Part shown: piece by piece, positions 14,080 through 27,400 of the stretch
Layout: every line of letters begins with the position of its first letter
Numbering within the stretch: position 1 is the first letter of the stretch
From: Phymorhynchus buccinoides
Lineage: Eukaryota > Mollusca > Gastropoda > Neogastropoda > Raphitomidae
Direction of reading: 5' to 3'
DNA length: 64,000 bases
Assembly (NCBI GenBank): GCA_017654935.2
Contig: CM065690.1
Span: 39,313,509-39,377,508, forward strand
Position numbers and translations under genes: made by a program
The notes under the pieces: generated by a model
The model's input: only the letters and a program-made list of their open reading frames with translations
The model's database searches: none
Told to the model about the DNA's origin: nothing

Positions 14080-17000
14080 TTACCCTCTCTCCTTTTCTTT
14101 TCTTTACTTGGCCGCCACGTTAATTGCCATCCACCACCAAAGAGAACGCCGAGTAAGGGCGTTGTCTGTTTGAAGTTCGACTTGTCTCCCCGGTCAGCAC
14201 GTACCACCTACCGAGGTTATCTCCCTTCACCCCCCCCCCCCCCCCCTCTTATCTACCGTCTCAGCACGAGATAGTGATATCAACAGTCGGCTCCCTTTGA
14301 AACCCTTCCTTTCCGAGCACGAGAAGGATTTCAAATGTCGGCACGTGATAAGGATGTAATAGGCGCGTGATTGTTCTGTACACTCTGAACAGCATCTTGT
14401 GACGTGTCGACTGTAATAAACCAATAGCAGGCTTTCATTGTTTGAAAGTGAAGGCTATAATTGGCGTAGTGAGAAAAAGTTTTTCACACAAGACGCTGAA
14501 ACTGACTAGAGCAACACCTCTCCCAGCCAGAATAGCCCACCTAGTAAGTCTTATTGATGACTGGTGATTGAGACTGGTTGTTTGTTTGACTCTAGTTTTG
14601 ATCTAGATCCTATGTTCAATGATGAATAAGGAGTAGATAGATATGTTATAGAAAAGAAGTGGTAAACATTCTATTCTATTTATGTGCACTGATTATTTGT
14701 GTGTGTGTGTGTTTTTGACTTGAACACTTTTGGTACCAGAACCGGAGTTTATGCCTACTAACCCATTTGTCTATTTTTAGTAGGAAACCTATGGGCCGCA
14801 ATCTTGCACTTTATGATACCATTCCTTTCCAGGTGTTGGATGGAGAGTGATGATGGATTGATCACCTTTTATGTTTTACTGATCTCAGTTTGTTAACTGA
14901 AATTCAGTTTATTTATTAACTACATGTAGTGCTATTGTACAAGGGAAGCCTTCAAGCCGGTTGGGATTCACTAATTCCCTGCCGACTGAAGCCCCTTGTC
15001 TCTAAGCCATAGAGATCTACATCCACCTTCTCCTGTGATTATCAGCAGGGCATCGTGGGCCGGACGATCATCCCGGACTCCACCAAGCACCAAGACGGGT
15101 CCGTCGCCAAGACGACCCGCACCCAGAATCCGCGAGGAGACCACGCTTGAACCGTGCCATCCCGCGAAGCCGTAACCGGAACGACTGGGAGCTACTCTCA
15201 CCTGATGAGCCACCCCAGCACTCGCCGATCACTACGGAGGAACTCAACCACAGCTAAGTCCCCCGGACTGCGCCAATCATTTGAACTTTCCTACGGACAA
15301 TGAAGATAATTAGTAACCCTTCCGGCATGGGGCGAACCTTATAGAAAGACAAAAGTCTTGTAAATCCTTTCGGATTCCATTGTTTTTTTATCCATATTTT
15401 GTTTTGGCGCCATTGAGCTGCTTTATTATTATTGTTGCATAATCTTATGCAGATTTTGGGAGTAAATAAAATACAAGTGTCAAATAATCCTGAACCCTTT
15501 GGTCAGACTGATGAGAGTGGGAGTCTTGTAATTTCATGTAAAACCCTACTTCTCTCTGTCTGCCATTTAGAGCAATTCAACCACTTGTATTTCTTACAAC
15601 CATCTGACGAGCCAGAACCCGGGCACAAATATAAATTTATTAGATGAAAAGGGGCCGGGAAAGTTGCTCATCTCCCATACCCTAGAGAAGTGGGCTAAAG
15701 GCAAATTTTCTAAAGTCTTCCCTAGGGACTTAGCCTTTTAACCCATTACCTCGTCACATCTAATTGGGGGCTCGCGTCCGGGATATTTTTTTTCATAAAG
15801 TCTAACAAATTTCAATTCAAACGGTAGTTCCTTTTCAAAACTTATCTTGTGTCCACTGGGAAAGTTATTGTGATTTGGTTCACTGTGTTTTGATTTGATT
15901 TGTTTGAATGCTATTTATGACTTTATTTTGATGTGCATGCTATTTCTGTTTATGCTGAAATAGTTAAGTGTTGTTTGATACATTCAACTCAGCAGCTTTG
16001 TTTTTATTTTGAATAGTTGTATTTACAACCATGGCTGAGATTGTTAAACTTAGGCGGGAGCTTAAAGAATGGGGAGAGTCTCTAGGATTGTCAGGCCAAG
16101 AGTTAGCAAATTTTGTCATATCTGAATATGACAAAGAGAAAGCTCGCGAGGAGGCTGAGAAAGACAAACAGAGAGCTCATGAGGCTCAAGAGGCTGATAA
16201 AGCTCGGAAAGGAGGCTGAGAAAGACAAACAAAGAGCTCATGAGGCTCAAGAGGCTGATAAAGCTCGCGAGGCTCAACAAGCAGATAAAGATCGCGACGC
16301 TCAGGAGCAAGAGCAAATCCGTACTCATGAGTTAAGGCAGAGACAACTAGTGCAGGATGCCAAAAATAAAGAACTCGAACTTGAGGCCACTGAGCGAGAA
16401 AAGGCGCGAGACCATGAGCTAGCTATGAAGCAGCTTGAAAACTCAGCAGACTCTGAGACTGCTGCCCCTCAAAATTTTCCCCCTCCCATTCATACCTCAG
16501 CCATGACCTTCACATTGGAGGCATTCAATGAGGCAACCGAGTCTATCGATGCATTACTCGATAGGTTTGAAAGACTGGCCCAGGAATTTGAGCTTGCTCC
16601 GGAAAAGTTCAACCTCAAGCTTGCCCAAAGTCTCAGGGGTGTGGCTTATGAGGTATACAGTAAACTTCCGTCAAGCCAAATTACCGACTACCCAGCTTTG
16701 AAAGAAGCCCTGCTCAACAGATACGAGTTGACAGCTGACGCCTACCGGAAAAAGTTCCGGTCAACCAGAAAAGGTAGGGGAGAGTCCTATGCCCAATTTT
16801 CAGATAGACTGGGAAACTATCTGACAAAATGGGTGTCCCTTTCTGCCAAATCAGAGTCCTATGAGGATTTACGGGAACTGATGGTTTGCGAGCAACTGCG
16901 CGAAACCATGTCCCCAGAGTTACGCACCTTTACTGCCGAACAAGGTGCCACAACTCTGGCTGACCTCATCCAGCTAAGTGACCGGTACACTCTGGCCCAT

Positions 17001-18427
17001 GATGAACCTAGCGCCCCTAAAAGGCCAAAACTACAGCAAGTTGTTGGTTCCACTGGTTCACAGCAGAGCAGGGGTAACCCCAACTCCAACAGTGGGTCAA
17101 ACAGTTCTACCCATGAACGACAACCACTGGGACAACCCTTATTCTGCTCATACTGCAAGTCGAACACCCACAATCGGGATGACTGCAGGAAACTTGCTTA
17201 CAAGCGGCAAAATGTTGCAACTATGCAAGTCGTCTCGACTTCGCAGAATTGCACAAACCCCTCCCCAGTACAGTGTCCAGGCACACCGTCAGTCGTTGGA
17301 CAGGCGACTGTCAACAACATCCCTGTTCAGTGTCTCTATGACACTGGACTGTCATGCGACGCAATCGTCTGCGGATCCTTAGTCCCCGCGTCAGCATACA
17401 CGGGAGACTTCATCTCTCTGCAAGGCCCTGATGCTGCAATCCCCCCATCCACTTTGCCAGTCGCCATAATCAATGTCGACACCAGATATGTTAAGGGACC
17501 CATCAAGGCAGTGCTCATGGACAGTCCTGTCTATGACCTCATACTGGGATCACAGTATGTGTTTTTAGGGCACCCCTCTCAACCTGCCCTAGTTTCAGCA
17601 GCATTCCCTTCTCCCCAATCCACAAACCAACTCCCTCCCTCCTTCCCAAAGAGCAAATCTCCCTCAGCAGGGAAGAAACCTCTCAACGCGGCAAACCAAA
17701 TTGCCGCGCGAGCCAATCCAGATTGTCCCAAGTCCCCAAGTCCGCCACAACTTGGAAAATCCTTCCCAAGGAATGTCCGCCTAACGACCCAAGACCACTC
17801 GCCACAGGTACCTCAGGTGAAAGGCAGCACTGTACCCGCAAACACCCACCGAAGGTACTATCGGGACAGGCCGCCGCACGTACAGCCGTCACCTACCCCT
17901 CCCTTTCAGCGAGTGGCAGTCGACTTGGTCGGGCCTCTACCTCAACGGAAGAAGAAATTCCGGTACATAGTCACCGTGGTCGACATATGTACCATGCAGT
18001 GCGATGCCGCCCCAATCTCCTCACTTGATGCTAGTCAGGTAGCCGCGGCACTCAAAGCCATTTTCGCCCGAATCGGCCTACCAAACCACATCATCAGCAA
18101 TGATGAATCCAGGCTAAAGGGGAAACTCAGGCAAGAGGTGTTTGCTATTCTGCAATCAACCTTGGGACAACTCAACACAGGATTGCCGCACCAACCTCAG
18201 TCGGAATCCATTCCACTGATCTCTAACCCACCTGCTCCTTTGAACTCTGTGTTGCGACCAGATGTTCCACCATTCCAGCCGACCCAGTCTCCCCACTAAT
18301 TTGTCCCTGTCGCCCAAGTCGAAAGTGGAGTCGGCGTTCCACAGGAAGATTCCGGTACCAGAATCTTTTCTTCGGGGGGCCTCTGTGACGTAAGTGTCCC
18401 GCGCGACCCACTTTCTCCATTTCTCTC

Positions 18428-18461
<34 letters not shown>

Positions 18462-21400
18462 TTACCCTCTCTCCTTTTCTTTTCTTTACTTGGCCGCCAC
18501 GTTAATTGCCATCCACCACCAAAGAGAACGCCGAGTAAGGGCGTTGTCTGTTTGAAGTTCGACTTGTCTCCCCGGTCAGCACGTACCACCTACTGAGGTT
18601 ATCTCCCTTCACCCCCCCCCCCCCTCTTATCTACCGTCTCAGCACGAGATAGTGATATCAACAGTCGGCTCCCTTTGAAACCCTTCCTTTCCGAGCACGA
18701 GAAGGATTTCAAATGTCGGCACGTGATAAGGATGTAATAGGCGCGTGATTTTTCTGTACACTCTGAACAGCATCTTGTGACGTGTCGACTGTAATAAACC
18801 AATGACAGGCTTTCATTGTTTGAAAGTGAAGGCTATAATTGGCGTAGTGAGAAAACGTTTTTCACACAAGACGCTGAAACTGACTAGAGCAACACCTCTC
18901 CCAGCCAGAATAGCCCACCTAGTAAGTCTTATTGATGACTGGTGATTGAGACTGGTTGTTTGTTTGACTCTAGTTTTGATCTAGATCCTATGTTCAATGA
19001 TGAATAAGGAGTAGATAGATATGTTATAGAAAAGAAGTGGTAAACATTCTATTCTATTTATGTGCACTGATTATTTGTGTGTGTGTGTGTTTTTGACTTG
19101 AACACTTTTGGTACCAGAACCGGAGTTTATGCCTACTAACCCATTTGTCTATTTTTAGTAGGAAACCTATGGGCCGCAATCTTGCACTTTATGATACCAT
19201 TCCTTTCCAGGTGTTGGATGGAGAGTGATGATGGATTGATCACCTTTTATGTTTTACTGATCTCAGTTTGTTAACTGAAATTCAGTTTATTTATTAACTA
19301 CATGTAGTGCTATTGTACAAGGGAAGCCTTCAAGCCGGTTGGGATTCACTAATTCCCTGCCGACTGAAGCCCCTTGTCTCTAAGCCATAGAGATCTACAT
19401 CCACCTTCTCCTGTGATTATCAGCAGGGCATCGTGGGCCGGACGATCATCCCGGAATCCACCAAGCACCAAGACGGGTCCGTCGCCAAGACGACCCGCAC
19501 CCAGAATCCGCGAGGAGACCACGCTTGAACCGTGCCATCCCGCGAAGCCGTAACCGGAACGACTGGGAGCTACTCTCACCTGATGAGCCACCCCAGCACT
19601 CGCCGATCACTACGGAGGAACTCAACCACAGCTAAGTCCCCCGGACTGCGCCAATCATTTGAACTTTCCTACGGACAATGAAGATAATTAGTAACCCTTC
19701 CGGCATGGGGCGAACCTTATAGAAAGACAAAAGTCTTGTAAATCCTTTCGGATTCCATTGGTTTTTTATCCATATTTTGTTTTGGCGCCATTGAGCTGCT
19801 TTATTATTATTGTTGCATAATCTTATGCAGATTTTGGGAGTAAATAAAATACAAGTGTCAAATAATCCTGAACCCTTTGGTCAGACTGATGAGAGTGGGA
19901 GTCTTGTAATTTCATGTAAAACCCTACTTCTCTCTGTCTGCCATTTAGAGCAATTCAACCACTTGTATTTCTTACAACCATCTGACGAGCCAGAACCCGG
20001 GCACAAATATAAATTTATTAGATGAAAAGGGGCCGGGAAAGTTGCTCATCTCCCATACCCTAGAGAAGTGGGCTAAAGGCAAATTTTCTAAAGTCTTCCC
20101 TAGGGACTTAGCCTTTTAACCCATTACCTCGTCACATATATCAAACTAAAAAAAAAAGCCCTGAAATTCAGGAGTAACACTGTAACAATCAACAGTGGTA
20201 CCTAAACTATACAGCACAAGAACGGAGCTTAAAAACCCCACTGTAGGTCCAAGAGACTAAAAACCTGCATTAGTATTAGCAGAGCACAGGGTTACCTAAA
20301 CGTTACAGCACAGCTAGAAAGCTTTCTTTATCGTTATAGGTCATAGACTGATATGGGAGCAACACTATTTTTTATAAGTTTATAAGAATAACTCACATGC
20401 AAGGTACAGTGAAGTGCAAAGAAGTTAATACACTTCGAAATATCTACGGTTTTAAATGTGGGCATTGGGTGTTTTGCCTTTTATGATACAATGAAGTAGA
20501 GTACAAAACCACTATACAGAGCACGATTGTAGGCATCAGCTATCAAATAATACAAATCAGATCTCAATTAGTCATGACTAAACCAAATTGAGTTTCTACA
20601 TGGACTAGTTCTTAAACAAACTCATTCACATACGGTGATACACACAACACACACACATCTTTATGATCTTTATGATAAACTGCAGGGAACTACAAGTTTC
20701 CCACAAACATCAACCATAAAGGGAAAATAAAAAACCCAAACCGTTCGAATCATCAGATTTTGAGTGTGTCCTCATGGTCATGTCATGCTCTTTGAGTTAA
20801 ATACCAAGTGCATCACTACATGCAAGTGCAGAATTTTTTCCACATGCAAGATGCTACACACAATAAGAAAAACAAGCACATCAAACATCAAAATCTTCCT
20901 CAGAACCAACTCGAAGAAACACAGAAAAAACAACCAACATAATGTTAAGAAGCCTAGTAACAAACACAACTTATCAAAGAACATGTCAGTAACAAATTTT
21001 GTTGAAGAAAAACAGTCAAGCAAAGTGTTAAATGCATATGAGATCAAAGAAGAGCATAGCTCCAGAGGCCTTGCAGGCCCTAAGAGCAGTCATTTGACCC
21101 TGACCGGCAAACAAACCTGTGTCCTGTTTCACACAGGACCCCACACATGGTCAATGGGCCAAGCTTACCATCATGAACAGGGTGAAAGCCCCATTTCTTG
21201 GCCTCCAGCCGCAGAATGGCTGCAAACCAGCGCAAGGCATACGCACCTACACAACAGGGCCAAGGCTTCGGTCACTCAGGATATACAAACTCTTATTTCG
21301 CAGGCACAGGAATTTTGACGTAACAAAAATATATGTTTATATATTTTGGGACAAGGATGCTTGGCTGCTGTCAGACCCCCCCCCCCCCCCCCCCCCCCCC

Positions 21401-24400
21401 CACTTTCTGAGCATTTAACTGAAGACCAGTCTTGTCAACATTTTACTGCTCTTGTTTGGAGTACCATTAAAAAAAAAATCCAAACATTCAAGTGTGTCAA
21501 GGTTGCTGATTTCAACTACTGAGCACTGAATAGTTGATTTCTTTTCACACTTCTAGCACCAGGGGCGAATACATTCGCCCAGTACATCACTCCACACTCC
21601 CACCAAATCCAAAGACATTCACTGCCAAGTACCCTGCCATGTGTGTGTCTATTTTTAGAGCTTATGTCAGTGATTTGTTTCCGTTAAAGCAACATATGCA
21701 CACTCAAAAAAATAGTTACTCTCCTCTTGTTGGTTGAGATGCAACGGACAGCCAAGAACATAAAAAAAATACATGGCGCTGGAAGAGTTAAAGAGGTTTT
21801 CCTAAACAGTTGTACATGTTGTTTCTTCCCCTTTCATCTTGTCCCTTGTCTACTCACAGTGTAAAAGTCAAGTGAGCTAAGCTTCTGCTAGCTGACTGGC
21901 AAACAAAATGCAAACAATGAGACCATACCACCCAGTTACCTTTGGCTAAGTTTCACAGATAATCAAACACAATGCCAGGTGATCATGTCTAGTTTTTATT
22001 CTGCTCAGATAGTGAGTGTGCACTGACATCTTCTTCTTCTTCTGTGTTCCCAGGCCAAAAGGCCACAATGGGTATGTATGTGTCCGTCTTCCAGTTTTCA
22101 CTGGTGTCCTCGCTGCATTCAGCCGACGCATTCCGATTTCGGAAGAGCTCAAAGGAGAAAACTATATGGAAGATTTTTTGGAAAAAAGGCAGGGGAATCG
22201 GCCAAAAGTCAGAAAGATAGATGACACAAAACAAGGAAAAAGGCAGAGTCAAAGAGAGAGACATATTAGAGGAAGTAAGCACAGATCTTCCAGAAGATGG
22301 GGGAACTATTTGTATGGAAGACCCCCGGTATCCCCACGGGGGAGCACTGACATCAAACGTAGAAAATTATTATTCAGTATTTGTTTTGAAAAGAACTAAG
22401 CTCTGTACTACAATCTAATTTCAGCATTAAACTATGGACAGTTCATCGCAGTTAGCAACAGCATGTGTCAATAGCACACGAGGAAACACACATTTCACAT
22501 TTTATCATGATAGAAGGTGAGGGATATGAAACACTTACAAACATATATGTAAGGTAAGGGTGATTATTGGATTTTCAATACACAGGGTAGGAAAATGCCA
22601 CATTTCAATCTTATTAAAAGGTAAAGGAAAAACTTATATTCTTACACACAACAGAGGCAATGTCAATACCCAAACAAATCACACAGGTTAGCTATCTCAC
22701 TTTAGGGTTCAACATTACCAAAGGCAAAGCATCAAAGCATCATGCTATAAATAAATTTAAATTTTGATAGATCACAAGCACATCTCACACCTCTAATCCC
22801 CTCCCCAAAAAGAAAAAAAAAGTGCATACAAAATGAGTGTTTAAACAATCTTTTTTTTCTTAATGCAACATCAAACAGACAAATAAAACAATTTTTTTGT
22901 ACATTGAAACGTGAAAGAAAAATATTCCTCTCGCACACACCGAAAAAACAACAAGTGTATACTGAATTCCTAAATGTGAATGAACCCTTTAGCCACCGAT
23001 CAGGCAACGTCACATATCCGCACCACACTGATTTAACACCCATGTCACTAAAAGGCATGAAGTTAGGATATGTTAGCCAATAACTTTATGCTGTTATTCT
23101 TGGGAGATAAGAAAGGCCTTGTTTGATACATCATGTCATGGGGGGGTTCACAACATAGATTATTGCGGACGTCAACTTTTCTTTACCCAGGTAAGTTTGA
23201 CAGAAATTTCGGCTGAAAAATGGCTGGCAGTGAAAGGGTTAATTAACAAAGCATTGTAAAGACAGACAAAGCAGATGAAAGGAACCATATTCTAGATTTC
23301 AAGTGTGTGTCTCCTCTTCTCTTATCCCCCCCACCAGAAAGCTTGAAAACTGCATTTTACCACACACAAAAAAGTAAAGTGAACATATGGAGAGAGAAAA
23401 AAAGACCAACATCCGAAAATGAAAAAGAAACACCCAAAGGAGTTGATGGGACCCGGAGAAGACGCACTGACCCCACGTGCCCTACCAACACAAGAGCCCT
23501 ACCAACACTACAGCCCAGGAGCATAACGTACGTGACAACATACAACCCACAGGGAAAGAGAGGGCAACAAGAACCGTCCAACTCACGTGGAATGGTGTCG
23601 TCGGAGGGGTACTGGTACTGGTAGCGGATCAGCTCACGTATATGGATCCCCGTGTGGCTGGTCTCGGCGAAGAACTGGATGTTGTGCCGGCCGAACATGG
23701 TGGCCACCCCGAAGTTGTCGATGAGCAGCTGCAGCATGCGGGAGGCCTTCTCCACCTTGGCGGGGTCCTCGGCGCACGTGTGGAACATGGAGCCCGCCAC
23801 CGAGCGTGACAGAGCCTCCACCGACATGAAGTTGACCTCAGAGTAGGAGATGACGCGGAACCACGTGCCGAACAGCAGCGACAGCAACTGTTGGTGGGCC
23901 TCCGTCAACGAGATGATGAACCTGAACCAGCACAATCATCATAGTATGACTTGTTGTGAGGTATTCTAAGGATTCTTCCATTGCCTTTCTTTCAAAATAC
24001 CAGGATCTACAGGTTTTGCATTCATTAAGTCATATAGTATCTATATCCTAACAAACTAGAGTGTGACGCTGAGGCAGTTCTCAGAATGACCGGCATGAAA
24101 GTAATGGCCTTGGATGGCCCTGAAGATGGGATAGCAAAATAAAACAAAAAAGGGGTGGGTGGGGGCATTTGAACTTCTTCACTGCCAGAGGAAAACAGAG
24201 AAATTATCCATTTTCTTACTATAAAATTTAAAAGAGACCCATTAGACTCAATCTGAGAAAATCGTCTAGAGATATCTTTCCTGACTTGTCTAAACCCAAA
24301 ACCATCATTCCAGGGTTATGATATCAAAAGCTATTACATTATCAATGACATCACACATCCCGTAGTAGACATGGGACCGGGCAGGGAAGTCGTTAATTTG

Positions 24401-27400
24401 GATCAGTCTTTGTCACTTGCTCCCAATTTAGAAAATTTCAGTCAGTTATAAATAAGGACTGCATCAGGCTGAAAAGTTGCCACTTGCTTCCAATCAGAAC
24501 ATTTCAGTCAGTTAAAACTTAAATAGACATTGAAAACTGCATCAAACTGCCAAGTTGTACACACAAAAAAGGTAGTTTTGCGCAATTAAAATGCTGCAAA
24601 GGAAGGTGTCAGTTTTGACACAACGGCTGATGTGAAACATATGACAGCATGTATTAGCTGTCAAGTTTAAAGACTTACGCATTGACAGCCTGGCACTGAT
24701 CCATGCGGTGACCTAGGCTCAACACCTGCAGCAGAGTTTCCTCCCCCTCTGGCGTCAGCACGCCCCCTGGTGTCTTCAGCAGGAATTTCTGCACACAGTA
24801 GATGGAACTCAATTGTGGATAAAGCTGGAAATGAACTATTCAATAATCTGTAAATTTCGGCAAACACAGACAACTGATAGTCACATATACATTTTTCTGT
24901 CTTAAACTGACACCCCCTCCCCTCCCCCCAACTGTAAATCTTTCGAAAAAAAGCAAGCAAGTTGCACACACTAATGAATACACATGTAAATAGACAATAT
25001 TTGGAAAATGACAAGAGCAAGAATTTGGCGTCTGATAAATACTAACAATAATATAACTTATGGTGTTTATCCAGTAATTCAGTTTCACAGGCTGTCATCC
25101 TCAAAATTGAATGATCAAGCCAAGAAGTTTGTGGACACTTAAAACCAAACTTCTTTTCTTTTTTAACCTCTTCAGTGCTGACGACGTATATGTTATCTAT
25201 AATGCTTCAGTGCTTGCTGCTGAAGTATATATTCACTGGCGCTAAGTAGCGATTTTGCCGCAGGAAAATTGTGCGGCAAAACGGTAGCGCATGCGCAACT
25301 AATAGGTGGCACTGAAGGGGTTAAATGCTTGTAAGTTGCTCATGGTCTGTCCCATAGAAAGCCTGTTCCACATTTGTCCCAGTTTTATGGGTGATAACTA
25401 TGCTGTAAAACTGATACCCGTACAGTGGAAATCTGGTAAGTCAATTTTTTTTATTTGAGAAAGCCAATATCTTAACTCATTCAAGTCGCTCCAGACATAT
25501 ATGGCCGGAATTAATACATAGCTGTCAATTTGATGCATTTGCTTCAAGGGAAGTAATTCTATGTGCACACCATACCTTGGTCACTTCCAAAACTCGCATC
25601 GCTCTCTTAGACCACAATGTTGCCTCTGACTTTGCTTTTGTAGTGGTTTGCTGTGGGTAAACCAAAAGATGTAGAGAGTTTTTCTACATAAAGTCTTTAT
25701 ATAAAAAAGTCTTGATCTACCACTTCCCTTAAGTAAAAGCCTGTAATCTTCTTTCATTTCTCCTTTTGTTTATGTATGTTTTGTTTGTGTGTATGGCTGG
25801 AGTGATTTGTGAGTTTTTTTTTTTTAAATCGTTGTGATGCAAATGAGTTAAGATAAAAAAAAGTTTTACCATTAGGATTAATTGAGACCAAAAAATATTG
25901 TGAAGTATCCTATTTTTTGGGGGGTGGCATCCGGTTTTTCAGTTATGGTAGCTTGTTCCCACTATACGTTGCTCTGCCCCTTTTCATCACCCCCCCCCCC
26001 CTCCCCCCAAACTGTTAAAATCCATCACCATACTTGAAGAAACAGGACTCGGTGAGAAAACCCTTGAACAAGCAACCAACAACTCTGCTCCAGTTACCTT
26101 CACCACAGAAGCCAGCGTGTGGAAGTTGTAGTTGCTGTAGATGACCTGCTTGCCCTCCGACAGGCGCTTGACGATGCGTCGGATGTCATTGGGATTTCCT
26201 GGGCGACGGAATATGTCAGCCGTGGCTACGCCCTCATTGGCAATGTACACTAGGATGTCCTGCACAGGAAGTTTGGATAGAAAGAACTTCACTTGAGGGT
26301 TGAGGTGAGGCATTATATTACTTTAAGAGCATACATATTCTCATTCACTGCGCTCTAAACATTCTTTATATGTTGATTTGTGTGTTTTGTGTATTTTTTG
26401 TGGGTTTTTAAAAAAATTAAAAACTCTGTCTCTTCTCAGCCATATGCACACACTACACGCATCAATTATAAAGCTGTCTAATCTTCAAAACTATAATACA
26501 TAATTCATGTTATAGTTAGGAAGTCTGTTCTAAATAACTGGTTTGATGCATAATGCATGATATGCGATAGATTTCCTTTGAAAGGCTTTTGAATGTTGAG
26601 AGAATAAAAACTGAACAACTTTACAGATTACCCTCACCACAATCTCACAAGTGTACAGTACAGGATAAAAATCAAAGCATGTTAGACTGAGGCTAGGTTG
26701 ATATATTATTTTTATAACAATGACTCTTGGAGCCAGAAAATTCTTAAGCCTTGTTTGACAAAAGATGCCATCTTATGCTCGCACGCACACACACACACAC
26801 TTGCAACCTGCTGCTTAATAATGCAGTGTGTACATACCACCAGAGGACCAGGAAGATAGCCATGCTTTAAGGCATTCTGAACAGGAACACCAAACTTGAT
26901 CCTGCAACCAAACAAGCGCAAGATCTTGAAGATGGCTTTTTTCTCAACACGTTCCAATCATTCTGGCATATTCAAATAATGAGAAGGCAAGATATGTTTT
27001 CTCAAGTTGTCATAACTTTTATAAATATTAAAAGGACACAAATCAACTTAAAAGATGTCCATGTATAAATAGTAATGTGATAGGGCCATTTATGAACTAC
27101 AGAGTAGGGGTCTGAAATTTCTGCACTAAGAAAAGTTGTTTCCTTTCAAGTTTCTGCTTCATACAGTTTGACATGCCTTTAAGTTTATAATATTCTTTAA
27201 ATCCCAATGTTCATATTGCTTGACAGGCCAGGGCTCCCAGGGACCCCCATTTGGAGGTCTATGAAGCACCAACATTCTAAAGGACCCTCTAAAAGAATGT
27301 GCAGGGGGTCCCAGGGATGCACTAGAAAAATTCTTTTTAGCATTCGCAATGCCACTCGGACCCTCTATCCCGCCTCTAGGACCCTCTATACTGTAAGTGA

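Larger units (their letters stand above)
13972..20136 (+). mobile_element. Gypsy-type LTR retrotransposon, lacking reverse transcriptase, in RhoGAP intron 5
   Basis: Two nearly identical LTRs (1787 and 1752 bp) flank a 2.6-kb interior. The element is bounded by a perfect 5-bp target duplication TATAT (13967-13971 and 20137-20141). Each LTR begins TGTGACG and ends CGTCACA, a 7-bp inverted terminus with TG...CA ends. A tRNA-Pro-like primer site follows the 5' LTR. The interior codes gag, protease and part of integrase, but no reverse transcriptase or RNase H. The element must therefore have been moved by an autonomous relative. It lies antisense to the host gene. I count only about seven point differences outside the homopolymers between LTRs, so insertion is recent. 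Confidence 0.92.
11519..23586 (-). other. RhoGAP intron 5 (12 kb)
   Basis: Contains a family B fragment (12638), the LTR element (13972-20136), a 26-C run (21376-21401), a family A copy and a family E MITE. The remaining sequence is AT-rich with nothing recognisable. Confidence 0.7.

Noticed and set aside
14971..15213. An 80-codon minus-strand frame present twice (also 19349-19591).
   Set aside because: It is inside the LTRs, so duplication reflects the LTR copies, not gene conservation. No known domain.
21946..22282. Open frames on the minus strand with two possible acceptors that looked like an extra or alternative RhoGAP exon.
   Set aside because: They lie inside a family A repeat (CTT head, hairpin end). 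The better-looking frame does not match the phase left by exon 5, while exon 6 at 11518 does.
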